From the NCBI RefSeq assembly GCF_038007465.1, contig NZ_JBBOXF010000001.1, positions 4,351,001 through 4,415,000 of the forward strand: a stretch of DNA of 64,000 nucleotides, in the 5' to 3' direction. A program made the position numbers and the translations under genes. The stretch's first letter is position 1; the number at the start of each line of letters is the position of its first letter. Shown here one piece after another: positions 16,759-25,166 of the stretch. The notes beneath the pieces are model-generated. The model saw only the letters and a list, made by a program, of their open reading frames with translations. It was not told where the DNA came from and ran no database searches. Source of the stretch: Sporosarcina sp. FSL K6-1508. Lineage in GTDB: Bacteria; Bacillota; Bacilli; Bacillales_A; Planococcaceae.

Positions 16759-17418
16759 TTAATGCAAGGCCTTTTTTTCAAACTTATGAATTTCTTCATC
16801 CGAACCAATGACGATTAAGATATCTTCCAGCCTGATTTTTTCAATCGCTTGAGGAGATACCAGGATATGCTTCCCACGTTTTATGGCGACAATATTAACA
16901 CCATATTTAGCCCTGATATCAAGATCTATTAATGTAGATCCCACTAGTTTATCATTCGCCTTTATTTCCGCGATGGAATACTCATCCGACAATTCAAGAT
17001 AATCCAGTATATTATTCGATACCATATTGTTCGCAATTCTGATTCCCATGTCGCGTTCGGGGTGAACAACTTGGTCAGCTCCAATTTTACGTAAAACTTT
17101 TTCATGGTAATCATTTTGTGCCTTCACCGTGATTTTTTTAACACCTATTTCTTTCAACATAAGTGTCGTTAATATACTTGCCTGTATATTTTCACCAATT
17201 GCAACAATAACATGCTCAAAATTACGGATGCCAAGTGAGCGAAGGACCGACTCATCGGTTGTATCAGCTGCTACCGCCTGCGTTGCAATCTGGGCATACT
17301 CATCTACTCTTTCAGGTGAAACATCGATGGCCATTACATCAGCATCAAGTTCAATCAGTTCCTTAACGATGCTACCGCCGAAACGTCCTAAACCGATTAC
17401 GACAAACTCCTTTTTCAA
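16759..17418 (-). CDS. ktrC: Potassium uptake regulatory subunit (KtrC, RCK protein)
   Basis: A 219-residue cytosolic gating subunit of the Ktr K+ channel. RCK_N holds the Rossmann motif VIGLGRFGGSIVKELIELDADVMAID with ATP/NAD binding; RCK_C (about 135-217, SIAEIKANDKLVGSTLIDLDIR) is the domain known in this family to bind c-di-AMP. Start is the TTG at 17418, preceded by GGAGGGTG; an upstream extension would read through a repeat element and is rejected. Its usual partner KtrD is encoded about 40 kb away at 57769-59118. Convergent with rnjA, as in Bacillus. Confidence 0.93.
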   Translation of the reverse strand: MKKEFVVIGLGRFGGSIVKELIELDADVMAIDVSPERVDEYAQIATQAVAADTTDESVLRSLGIRNFEHVIVAIGENIQASILTTLMLKEIGVKKITVKAQNDYHEKVLRKIGADQVVHPERDMGIRIANNMVSNNILDYLELSDEYSIAEIKANDKLVGSTLIDLDIRAKYGVNIVAIKRGKHILVSPQAIEKIRLEDILIVIGSDEEIHKFEKKALH

Positions 17419-17506
17419 AAAGCACCCTCCTCTATCCACTAACTGGATGCGATTAGTGTAGCATATTAAATTAATACGCTCAAATACTTGTCTGACGGCT
17501 TGCGCA

Positions 17507-18444
17507 CTATATATGTTGGACAAATGAATACGGTATATGTGCTTTCCAAGGGCTGTTGGAAGGTCACTGCAAAAGCCCTAATGATTGGAATTAAGTAGAA
17601 TTCATACTAATACCGCTCCGGCTACCACGAAGTCGCGCCTTTGCTGGATGGTCTATTCGAGAAAGAGCATTTCTTCTTCTTCTTCTTCTTCTTCTTCTTC
17701 TTCGAGGATGAGACCTACAACCTGGTGTACCATAAATCGATTGAATGTGATCAACGAATGTCCCAATACAAGAGGAATGAATTAGATATCCTGCTAATAT
17801 CGCTTCGGCTACCACGAAGTCGCGCCTTCGCTGGATGGTCTATTTGAGAAAATGTATTTCATTATCTATGATGAACTATTGAATCCGGTGTATAAACTGA
17901 GAGAAGGCGCCTATTCGGTGTCAGTAACTGGACACTGGTTAGCCGAAGCCATAAGACTGGCGGCGGAGCTGCTTGGCTTATGGGAAGCCACTGAAAAAGT
18001 TCTTTTTTTAGTAAGAACTAGTTGATTGTAGTGGAGAGCGGCGACTCCAGCGGGAACAGAAAACAAAGATAGGAAGAAAAAGTTCACTCTTCCTTAGCTG
18101 TAGACACCGCAGGAAGAGCCGTTACGAAGAACGGCTTTTGCGAGCAAAAGCGCTAGCGTTGGGAGCACAGGGCAAGAATGCCTTAATTTCTGCAAAGAAC
18201 ACAGAAATACGGCAAATCGAACCCTTCGCTGTTCGATTGGCTGAAGCCGTGCCCGCGGAAAGCGTTCGCTCGGAACGGAAATCAACGGGATTGAAGGTAA
18301 TCGTACTTTTTCAGTCCCCTCCTGGTTAGCGGGAGGCATCCCCAAAGCGCCAAGCGATCTACAATCCACTCCCCTAATTACAACTCCTCATTATTAAGCA
18401 TCACGGCAGATTCAATGGATTCGTTTAATTCAACATATTATATA
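17507..18444. repeat. Composite repeat island with MITE-like ends
   Basis: A 938-bp non-coding block starting CTATATATGTTGGA and ending TTCAACATATTATATAG. It contains, in order, two copies of the GCTACCACGAAGTCGCGCC module (near 17620 and 17808), a (TTC)11 tract, a CGGTGTATAAACTGAG module, a GGAGAGCGGCGACTCCAGC module typical of Bacillaceae intergenic repeats, and the right-end module. Several parts recur inverted at 61.5-64.0 kb. Open frames here are translations of repeats, not genes. Confidence 0.75.
17671..17703. repeat. (TTC)11 microsatellite
   Basis: Eleven perfect TTC units inside a non-coding repeat copy. The other copies of the same module lack the tract, so it expanded locally. Confidence 0.95.
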
Positions 18445-18581
18445 GTACAAAAATGAACATAACCAAATTAATTATGCCACATCCAGTGGACATCCTAACA
18501 CTTCGGCAATGAAGCCTAGATGTAAAGATTCCATGTTATAACTTAACCCAAGTTCGAAAGTTTATAATTTCGCTACAACGT

Positions 18582-18617
18582 AAAAAAGCCCGACGTCGCG
18601 AATGCGTAATCGGGCTC
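18582..18617 (-). terminator. Terminator after ykuV
   Basis: AGCCCGA at 18587-18593 pairs with TCGGGCT at 18610-18616; on the minus strand the stem is followed by six Ts. Confidence 0.8.
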
Positions 18618-18621
18618 ATCT

Positions 18622-19074
18622 TTAGTCCTTCTTCATCTCATCCAATACGCGGTTAACCCGCTTTTCAAGCATTTTCATGCCTCCGCCGCCCGCTTGGAAA
18701 TGACGCAGTTGGCCAATTTTATCAAAAACATAATAAGCCGGAACATATTGGTTATCAAATTTATCGGTTAGTTTCACTTCACTGTCGACAAAAATCGGCT
18801 GCGTAATGTCATGCTCAGCTGCCACTGATTTGATTTGAGCTAAATCCAAATCGTCTTCCGAACGTGGCATATGGACTGCAACAACGTTTAGGTCTTCTTT
18901 ATATTTGTCTCTGAATGCATTCACTTCGGGCATTGCTTCCTTACAGAGATGGCAGCTGACAGACCAAAAATGAATTAGTGTCGGTTTCTCACCAACCAAA
19001 TCCTCTTTTGTTCTTTCTCCGTTCAACCATGCTGTTGCACCTTCAAGTTCAGGCAATTGATCACGTAGTTTCAT
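18622..19074 (-). CDS. ykuV: Thiol-disulfide oxidoreductase YkuV
   Basis: A 150-residue thioredoxin-fold protein with redox motif CHLC inside LIHFWSVSCHLCKEAMP and the cis-Pro segment QYVPAYYVFD. It has no signal peptide, so it is cytosolic, unlike ResA or TlpA. The sequence closely matches my recollection of B. subtilis YkuV, including NVVAVHMPRSEDDLD and LRHFQAGG. It lies 73 bp downstream of ykuU and is probably cotranscribed, with a terminator-like hairpin in the gap. Likely reduces disulfides during oxidative stress; the partner is not known from sequence. Confidence 0.92.
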   Translation of the reverse strand: MKLRDQLPELEGATAWLNGERTKEDLVGEKPTLIHFWSVSCHLCKEAMPEVNAFRDKYKEDLNVVAVHMPRSEDDLDLAQIKSVAAEHDITQPIFVDSEVKLTDKFDNQYVPAYYVFDKIGQLRHFQAGGGGMKMLEKRVNRVLDEMKKD

Positions 19075-19101
19075 ATTCTTTATCCTCCTTTATTTTTCAA
19101 A

Positions 19102-19136
19102 AAATCCCCACTGCGTAATATATGCACGGGGATTTC
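19102..19136 (-). terminator. Terminator-like hairpin between ykuU and ykuV
   Basis: AAATCCCC and GGGGATTT form perfect arms around a loop of 18 nt, followed on the minus strand by a T-rich tract. It could attenuate read-through from ykuU into ykuV. Confidence 0.6.
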
Positions 19137-19147
19137 AATTGGTAAAA

Positions 19148-19690
19148 TTATAGTGTCTTCTGACCTGGTCTCCAGTTAGCCGGGCAAAGTCCGCCAGTTT
19201 GAAGAGCTTGAAGCACACGCAACGTTTCGTCTACGTCACGACCAATATTGTTATGGAATACTGTTTGGTATTGAAGTTCACCTTCAGGGTTGATGATGAA
19301 TAGGCCGCGTAGTGCAACACCTTCTTCTTCAATTAAAACACCGTAGTCACGTGATACTTGGTGGTTTGTATCTGCCGCAAGTGGGTATTTCAACTGCTCA
19401 AGACCATTATCTTTACGGTCTGTGTTGATCCATGCAAGGTGAGTGTGAATTGTATCTGTAGAAAGACCGATAATTTCTGCATCTAGGTCTTCGAATTCAT
19501 CATAACGGTCAGACATTGCTGTGATTTCTGTCGGACATACAAATGTAAAGTCCATTGGATAGAAGAATAATACTGTCCATTTATCGTTTTTCATATTTTC
19601 TTGAAGACTTACTTTACCAAAAGACTTATCTGCTAGCACTGCATCCAGTGTGAAATCTGGTGCTTGCTTACCTACCATACGATTATTCAT
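19148..19690 (-). CDS. ykuU: 2-Cys peroxiredoxin YkuU (AhpC/TSA family)
   Basis: A 180-residue typical 2-Cys peroxiredoxin reducing peroxides in the cytosol. The peroxidatic Cys is in FYPMDFTFVCPTEIT (T-x2-C site), and the resolving Cys in TGGLCPANWRPGQ near the C-terminus. The near-exact match with recalled YkuU over the whole length, and the adjacent thiol oxidoreductase gene ykuV as possible electron donor, support the name. ATG with a GGAGGGG Shine-Dalgarno. Distinguished from AhpC by absence of AhpF nearby and by the FIINPEGELQYQTVFHNNIGR segment. Confidence 0.94.
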   Translation of the reverse strand: MNNRMVGKQAPDFTLDAVLADKSFGKVSLQENMKNDKWTVLFFYPMDFTFVCPTEITAMSDRYDEFEDLDAEIIGLSTDTIHTHLAWINTDRKDNGLEQLKYPLAADTNHQVSRDYGVLIEEEGVALRGLFIINPEGELQYQTVFHNNIGRDVDETLRVLQALQTGGLCPANWRPGQKTL

Positions 19691-19889
19691 TAAATAACCC
19701 CTCCACTAATTCTTTTGTGTCAGAATATCTCTCCTGCACAATCCTTATCAAGGATAACAAAAAAACAGCCCCAATTCAAACGGAGCGCACTGTTCACACA
19801 GCGCCCCATTCAATATGTGGCAATTTCATGACGGATATTCAGTCATTATGTTTATACTCTTCCCTATTAAGGGAAAAGGGGTGTAAGTG

Positions 19890-20213
19890 TCATTTACAGT
19901 TGGAAGGTTTCGACGGTCTCGCCAGGCAAAATTCACAGTTAGGATCATTGCAAGAACTCTCACGCCATTCATCGCATGACGGGCAAAATATAGAATCATG
20001 TTCGTCATTATAATCCAATGGATCCAAACAAACTTTGCAGTGATTGGGCAGTTCATGCAGCTCTTTTATTTTTCCATTTTTCATTAAAAAAATGCCTTCG
20101 ATTTCTTTTTTACCTACTCTTGAATTATCAATCAGTTCCCAACTAAGCCCGAGGTCTTCCATTGTCCATTTACGGTCATCTGGGTCCAAATAGAAAACTT
20201 TCTTTTTTCCCAA
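19890..20213 (-). CDS. Cys-rich putative zinc-binding protein
   Basis: A 107-residue protein of unknown function. The N-terminal half is a charged globular segment (FYLDPDDRKWTMEDLGLSW). The C-terminal half carries cysteine pairs CKVC, FCPSC, then CNDPNCEFC and a terminal C, a spacing expected for one or two zinc ribbons. The ATG follows GGAGGGCTTTG. It is divergent from the CorA-like gene with only 66 bp between the starts, so the two may share control. No family recognised; zinc binding is inferred from the Cys spacing. Confidence 0.7.
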   Translation of the reverse strand: MGKKKVFYLDPDDRKWTMEDLGLSWELIDNSRVGKKEIEGIFLMKNGKIKELHELPNHCKVCLDPLDYNDEHDSIFCPSCDEWRESSCNDPNCEFCLARPSKPSNCK

Positions 20214-20279
20214 TCAAAGCCCTCCTTTATTCGCTATATTGTACCATGAAAAGCCAAAATTTCAATCGCCGAAGGATGA

Positions 20280-21740
20280 ATGAAAATGCAGAAAACTATT
20301 TCGATTACTGAGCTGGATATTCTTCATTCGCATATGTCATTCACTTTACCTTTAAGATATGACAGCAGAAGAAAAGATGCCCTTGCGCAAACATTCAAGA
20401 AAAATAAGTATTCTTTTTTCCGGATAGATGAACTTGCCGCAGAAAGTAAAAGTAACGGCAATGAAATCACTGTTAATGGAAAAGAACTTGAACAATATTT
20501 TCTGCCCTATATTGAAAACAAACTTTTTCCTGCAGCGTTAAATGAAAAAGGATTTCACAGATTTACAAAGGCAATCCAAGAACAATTTGAATATAAACTT
20601 AGAAATACAACTCTATCCTTCATTATACAGAGTGTAGATATAATACTCGGTCCCTTTGATATTGTCTTTTTGACAGTCAAAGTTCAATTAGATAATCAAA
20701 GGACTGAACTAGCAGATGTTCTTGATTTCATGCACCATTTTAGAGCAGTCGAGCCTAAATTGGAAGAGGAGCAAGGAATGATAATTGTCTCTTTGGAAAG
20801 TGGAGAGCACTTGACTGTTCAAAACTTATTATTTGAATATCTTTGTCCTTTTTTGAAAGAGTATATTTTGCACGATGATAAGTTGGGCGGCTCTTTCGGC
20901 TCTTTGCCTTACTATGAAGACGAAAGAATGTATGTCACCGCCTTTCTCTTCAGCCGGGAAGGTTCCCTTATTACAGATGACCAATTGTACAGGATGGGTG
21001 CTTTGGATGGCAAATTACCAAATGGAGAACTATTCATATCGGCTACTAATCCTGATTACGTCCGACGCTCACTAAAGCAATCACTTCACGATAGATGGGC
21101 ACCCGACACATATTCCATAACAACGATACATGCATTTATAACGGTAACAAACCGACCTCCTGCGGAAATGTCCAAAGAACTTTCACATTACTTAGGAACC
21201 CATTACTATAACTTCCTTTTACATTACTTTTATAAAATTATGTTGTTACGGGTCTCTTTCGAATATAGTCAAATCGAATGGAAAAAAGACGAGGAATATG
21301 TAAAATCGCTTATCAAATTCATTACGCTATTTTCATCGGGCTACTATTCCCAAGAAGTGAGTACACGTTCGGAAGGTAAAGAACTAACGCAAATGTTTCA
21401 GCAGGCATTCAATATCGATGGACTTTTCAAAGAAGTAAACAATACTTTGCATGAACTATATAAAAGTCAAGAAAACAATGCTTCCGATAAGATGAATACA
21501 CTTCTATTCATTCTTACTATTTTCACTGTTATTTCTGGAATTTACGGCATGAACCTCGTTATTCAGGACTGGGAATCCCCCTCTGCCTGGCGAGAAGTTT
21601 CCACCTACACATTCTTTGAATGGATATCCCTTATTACTGCGCTGAGTGGAATCGGCCTTTCTGCTTATTTGGTTGCCACCACATTCGGGAAGATGTTAGT
21701 GAGCAAACTGCGTCGAAAGAAATCAAATTCCAGCATGTAA
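20280..21740 (+). CDS. Divergent CorA-like membrane protein
   Basis: A 486-residue protein with a large soluble N-terminal part and two C-terminal membrane segments: MNTLLFILTIFTVISGIYGMN and WISLITALSGIGLSAYLVA. The GMN tripeptide ending the first segment is the CorA signature for Mg2+/divalent ion transport, and the two-TM C-terminal layout agrees. The N-terminal domain is not obviously CorA-like, so this is a distant member or a fusion. The start could be 20280 or 20286, both after GAAGGA. A terminator follows. Function as a cation channel is inferred from the GMN motif and topology only. Confidence 0.75.
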   Translation: MKMQKTISITELDILHSHMSFTLPLRYDSRRKDALAQTFKKNKYSFFRIDELAAESKSNGNEITVNGKELEQYFLPYIENKLFPAALNEKGFHRFTKAIQEQFEYKLRNTTLSFIIQSVDIILGPFDIVFLTVKVQLDNQRTELADVLDFMHHFRAVEPKLEEEQGMIIVSLESGEHLTVQNLLFEYLCPFLKEYILHDDKLGGSFGSLPYYEDERMYVTAFLFSREGSLITDDQLYRMGALDGKLPNGELFISATNPDYVRRSLKQSLHDRWAPDTYSITTIHAFITVTNRPPAEMSKELSHYLGTHYYNFLLHYFYKIMLLRVSFEYSQIEWKKDEEYVKSLIKFITLFSSGYYSQEVSTRSEGKELTQMFQQAFNIDGLFKEVNNTLHELYKSQENNASDKMNTLLFILTIFTVISGIYGMNLVIQDWESPSAWREVSTYTFFEWISLITALSGIGLSAYLVATTFGKMLVSKLRRKKSNSSM

Positions 21741-21746
21741 AAATGA

Positions 21747-21792
21747 CCGGACCCTCTTTTTTAAAATTAGAGGCTAATCCGGTTTTATTTTT
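21747..21792 (+). terminator. Terminator after the CorA-like gene
   Basis: ACCGGA...CTCT and AGAG...TCCGGT form a two-part stem, followed by TTTTATTTTTTT. Confidence 0.75.
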
Positions 21793-21805
21793 TTAAAAAT
21801 TGTTC

Positions 21806-21833
21806 TTGATTTTTGGAGGGTATTTTGTATAAT
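21806..21833 (+). promoter_or_regulatory. Sigma-A promoter of the xre-potABCD operon
   Basis: TTGATT, 16-bp spacer, TATAAT, about 70 bp upstream of the XRE-cupin gene. A self-regulating operator would be expected nearby but no clear palindrome was identified. Confidence 0.65.
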
Positions 21834-21901
21834 AAGAAGGGTTTTCAGTAAACTTCAAGTATAGTATTACTAAACTCCATTACGATTGGGGAGGGATGTC
21901 C

Positions 21902-22444
21902 ATGGAGATTGGAAGTAAGATTAAAAGCCTTCGTTTAAAAAAAGGGCTCACACAGGAGGAGCTTGGAGAGCGGACAGATTTAACGAAAGGGCATATTTCA
22001 CAGTTGGAACGAAATTTGAATTCCCCTTCAATTGAAACACTTTTTGCATTATTGGAAGTGTTAGGAACGACACCAAAAGAATTTTTTGACGAACCTAAAA
22101 AAAATGTAGAAATAGTGTACTCGACTGATGACCAGACAATCTATACGGATGATGAGATGAAATATAGCATCCGTTGGTTAGTGCCCCGATCCAATGAAAA
22201 TGATATGGAACCTGTTCATATTACATTTCACGAACAAGGCGAATTTAAAAAGTTTGAGCCCTCTCTTGCAGAGACATTCATCTATGTTTTAAAAGGAAAA
22301 ATTGCAATTGCAATCGGCGATACTCAACATTTCGCTTCACGAGGAGACGCAGTCTATTATGATGCTTCCGAGCCTCACTGTTTATCAAACGCACGCAATG
22401 GAATAAGCGAAATTCTACTTGTTGCCACAGAATCTTACTTATAA
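21902..22444 (+). CDS. XRE-family regulator with cupin domain
   Basis: A 180-residue regulator: HTH_XRE (about 5-62; IGSKIKSLRLKKGLTQEELGERTDLTKGHISQLE) joined to a C-terminal cupin (about 105-178; FIYVLKGKIAIAIGD, SRGDAVYYDASEPHCL) expected to sense a small ligand. Proteins of this build are commonly encoded in front of polyamine transport or catabolism genes (PuuR type). I chose the ATG at 21902, six bases after GGGGAGG; the ATG at 21896 abuts that site. It is 17 bp upstream of potA and so probably controls potABCD, perhaps in response to a polyamine (inference). Confidence 0.9.
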   Translation: MEIGSKIKSLRLKKGLTQEELGERTDLTKGHISQLERNLNSPSIETLFALLEVLGTTPKEFFDEPKKNVEIVYSTDDQTIYTDDEMKYSIRWLVPRSNENDMEPVHITFHEQGEFKKFEPSLAETFIYVLKGKIAIAIGDTQHFASRGDAVYYDASEPHCLSNARNGISEILLVATESYL

Positions 22445-22461
22445 AGAAAAGGAGTGTCAGT

Positions 22462-23568
22462 ATGACAACTCAGCCGATTATTCGCTTTGAAAATGTTACA
22501 AAAAAATATAACAATGATACGACTGTACTGAATGGTGTTTCTTTTGAAATGGAACGCGGTAAATTTTACACATTACTTGGTCCTTCAGGATGCGGTAAAA
22601 CGACCATCCTTCGTCTCATCGCCGGTTTTATTGAACCGACGGACGGCACAATTTTCTTTAATGGAAAAAAAATTAATAATGTGCCTGCCAATGAACGCCA
22701 AGTTAACACAGTTTTTCAAGACTATGCGTTATTTCCACATTTAAATGTCTTTGAAAATGTTGCATTCGGCTTGCGTATAAAAAAGGTAAAACAAGACGAA
22801 GTCAAGCGCCGAGTCATTGAAGCATTGAAGTTCGTCAATCTTGAAGGATACGAAACACGGGAGATTTCAGAAATGTCGGGTGGTCAGCGTCAACGAGTCG
22901 CCATTGCACGCGCCATTATCAATGATCCGGAAATCATTTTGCTCGACGAACCGCTTTCAGCACTCGATTTGAAATTGCGTTCCGAAATGCAATACGAGCT
23001 ACGGGAATTACAACAGCGCCTTGGCAAAACATTTGTTTTTGTCACACACGACCAAGAAGAAGCGCTTGCAATGTCTGATGAAATTTTCGTTATGAACACT
23101 GGAGAGATCCAGCAATCAGGCACTCCACTGGATATCTATGACGAACCTATCAACCGTTTTGTCGCTGATTTCATCGGTGAATCCAATATCGTTCCAGGCA
23201 TGATGATTGAAGACTTTGTTGTCCAATTTACTGGAAAAACATTCGAATGCGTTGACAAAGGCCTAAATCCTAATGAGAAAGTCGATGTCGTCATCCGTCC
23301 TGAAGATTTAGAACTTACAACAGTCGATAAAGGAAAATTGAACGTTACTGTTGATACTCAATTATTCCGCGGCGTTCATTATGAGTTATCCACTTACGAT
23401 ACAGATGGAAATGAATGGCTTGTTCATTCAACTAAAAAAGCAGAAGTCGGTGTAACAGTTGGACTTGATTTTAATCCAGAAGACATTCACGTTATGCGCT
23501 TGAACGAATCTGAAGAAGAATTCGATGCTAGACTTGAAGCCTATGGGGTAATGGATTATGAACAATAA
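22462..23568 (+). CDS. potA: Spermidine/putrescine ABC transporter, ATPase
   Basis: A 368-residue ATPase energising polyamine import. Walker A GPSGCGKTT, Q-loop FQDYALFPH, signature SGGQRQRVAIARA, Walker B ILLDEPLSALD and H-loop VTHDQEE are all present, followed by the C-terminal TOBE-type regulatory domain (about 280-360). Shine-Dalgarno AAAGGAG. It overlaps potB by 11 bases, a sign of translational coupling. Identity as PotA rather than a sugar ATPase rests on the downstream potBCD genes and N-terminal sequence. Confidence 0.95.
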   Translation: MTTQPIIRFENVTKKYNNDTTVLNGVSFEMERGKFYTLLGPSGCGKTTILRLIAGFIEPTDGTIFFNGKKINNVPANERQVNTVFQDYALFPHLNVFENVAFGLRIKKVKQDEVKRRVIEALKFVNLEGYETREISEMSGGQRQRVAIARAIINDPEIILLDEPLSALDLKLRSEMQYELRELQQRLGKTFVFVTHDQEEALAMSDEIFVMNTGEIQQSGTPLDIYDEPINRFVADFIGESNIVPGMMIEDFVVQFTGKTFECVDKGLNPNEKVDVVIRPEDLELTTVDKGKLNVTVDTQLFRGVHYELSTYDTDGNEWLVHSTKKAEVGVTVGLDFNPEDIHVMRLNESEEEFDARLEAYGVMDYEQ

Positions 23569-24382
23569 ACCGCTGCGCCCGCTGTACACGATTCCTTATG
23601 CGGCTTGGATTCTTCTCTTTGTTATCGCGCCGATTGCACTTATCATTTACTATTCATTTTTCGACTTGGCAGGACATTTCACTTTTGACAACTATAAAAA
23701 CTTTTTCTCTTCTGTCTATTTGAAACTGACAATCAGTTCATTCTGGTATGCATTTCTTATTACGTTGTTCACGTTACTGTTTTCGTATCCGACCGCCTAT
23801 TTCCTGACGAAAACGAAGCATAAGCAACTTTGGCTCTTGCTCATTATTATTCCGTCTTGGATTAACCTCCTTCTAAAAACGTATGCATTCATCGGACTTT
23901 TTGGTCTCTATGGTCCAATCAATGCGTTGTTGGAAACGATGGGGATTGGCAAGCAGCAAATTCTTTTCACCGATTTCAGTTTTGTTTTCGTGTCTGTTTA
24001 CATTTTCATCCCGTTCATGATTTTGCCGATTTTCAATTCACTTGACAAGTTGAATCCGGCTCTTATAGACGCTTCACGTGACTTAGGAGCAAATTCGTGG
24101 ACAACTTTCAGGCGCGTCATTTGGCCTTTAACATTAAACGGCGTGAAATCAGGCATCCAAGTTGTTTTCATCCCTGCCCTATCGTTATTCATGATTACTC
24201 GACTTATTGCGGGAAACAAAGTCATCACTCTTGGGACTGCAATTGAACAGCAATTCCTTGTCACCCAGAACTGGGGAATGGGTTCGACGATTGCCGTCTT
24301 CCTAATTTTATTTATGTTTATCATCATGTTAATCACAAGTAGCAATGATAGGGGGACGACAATCAATGGAAAAATTAAGTAA
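23558..24382 (+). CDS. potB: Spermidine/putrescine ABC transporter, permease PotB
   Basis: A 274-residue inner-membrane permease with about six transmembrane segments beginning IPYAAWILLFVIAPIALIIYYSFF. The EAA-type coupling motif is seen as ALIDASRDLGANSWTTFRRVIWPLT (about residues 167-191, interrupted here by normal family variation). It overlaps potA and potC at its ends. The C-terminus ends in a short polar tail after the last membrane segment. Pairs with PotC to form the pore. Confidence 0.93.
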   Translation: MNNKPLRPLYTIPYAAWILLFVIAPIALIIYYSFFDLAGHFTFDNYKNFFSSVYLKLTISSFWYAFLITLFTLLFSYPTAYFLTKTKHKQLWLLLIIIPSWINLLLKTYAFIGLFGLYGPINALLETMGIGKQQILFTDFSFVFVSVYIFIPFMILPIFNSLDKLNPALIDASRDLGANSWTTFRRVIWPLTLNGVKSGIQVVFIPALSLFMITRLIAGNKVITLGTAIEQQFLVTQNWGMGSTIAVFLILFMFIIMLITSSNDRGTTINGKIK

Positions 24383-25166
24383 GCTTCCAAAACTCTATTT
24401 GGTCGTCGTGTTCATTATCTTATACGCTCCCATTTTCTACCTGATTTTTTACTCGTTCAATTCAGGCGGCGGTATGTCCAATTTCGAGTCTTTTACACTT
24501 GAACACTACGCGGCAGTATTTGAAGACACACGGCTGATTGTCATTTTGATCAACACAATTGTCGTCGCTCTTTTGTCTGCACTTGTCTCGACTGCAATTG
24601 GAGTGCTCGGTGCCTTGGCAATCGTTTTCATGCGTAATAAAGCAATGCGCAAAGCCGTATTGTCACTCAATAATATCCTGATTGTCAGTCCCGATGTCAT
24701 CATTGGTGCTTCCTTTCTGATTTTGTTTACAATGATTGGCCTGAAACTGGGCTTTGCTTCCGTACTCATTTCGCATATCGCCTTCAGTATTCCGATTGTT
24801 GTCATCATGGTGTTGCCGAAGTTGCAGGAAATGAGTCCAACGCTTATCGATGCGGCTCTGGATCTTGGCGCTTCAAAAAGGGATGTTTTGACGCGTGTCA
24901 TTATCCCGTTCATCAAACCAGGAATATTGGCAGGTTTTTTCCTGGCTTTGACATATTCACTCGATGATTTTGCTGTAACATTTTTCGTTACTGGAAATGG
25001 TTTCTCTACATTGTCCGTTGAAATCTATTCAATGGCACGCGCGGGGATTACATTAACGATCAACGCATTGTCCGGTCTTATCTTCTTGGTGACAGTCGTA
25101 CTTGTCATCGGATATTATGCGATAACCCGCAAAGCTAAAACACCGCATTCGGAGGTGAAGAAATGA
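24366..25166 (+). CDS. potC: Spermidine/putrescine ABC transporter, permease PotC
   Basis: A 266-residue permease with about six membrane segments and the coupling motif LIDAALDLGASKRDVLTRVI. The ATG at 24366, 17 bases inside the end of potB, follows GGGGG; an upstream in-frame start would add seven residues. It ends four bases into potD. Sequence opening (LPKLYLVVVFIILYAPIFYLIFYSFN) and LDDFAVTFFVTG are typical of PotC. Confidence 0.93.
   Translation: MEKLSKLPKLYLVVVFIILYAPIFYLIFYSFNSGGGMSNFESFTLEHYAAVFEDTRLIVILINTIVVALLSALVSTAIGVLGALAIVFMRNKAMRKAVLSLNNILIVSPDVIIGASFLILFTMIGLKLGFASVLISHIAFSIPIVVIMVLPKLQEMSPTLIDAALDLGASKRDVLTRVIIPFIKPGILAGFFLALTYSLDDFAVTFFVTGNGFSTLSVEIYSMARAGITLTINALSGLIFLVTVVLVIGYYAITRKAKTPHSEVKK

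Noticed and set aside
17419..17523. N-terminal extension of KtrC
   Set aside because: It runs into a repeat element and lies upstream of a good GGAGGGTG site serving the TTG at 17418; the family starts KKEFVVIG.
17585..17847. Frames of 66-74 codons in the repeat island
   Set aside because: They translate the (TTC)n tract and repeat modules in several frames; shared peptide LPRSRAFAGWS comes from repeated DNA.
18094..18369. 91-codon minus frame and its plus-strand shadow
   Set aside because: Lies wholly in the Bacillaceae-type intergenic repeat; similar frames occur at 61569-61862 and 63389-63622 for the same reason.
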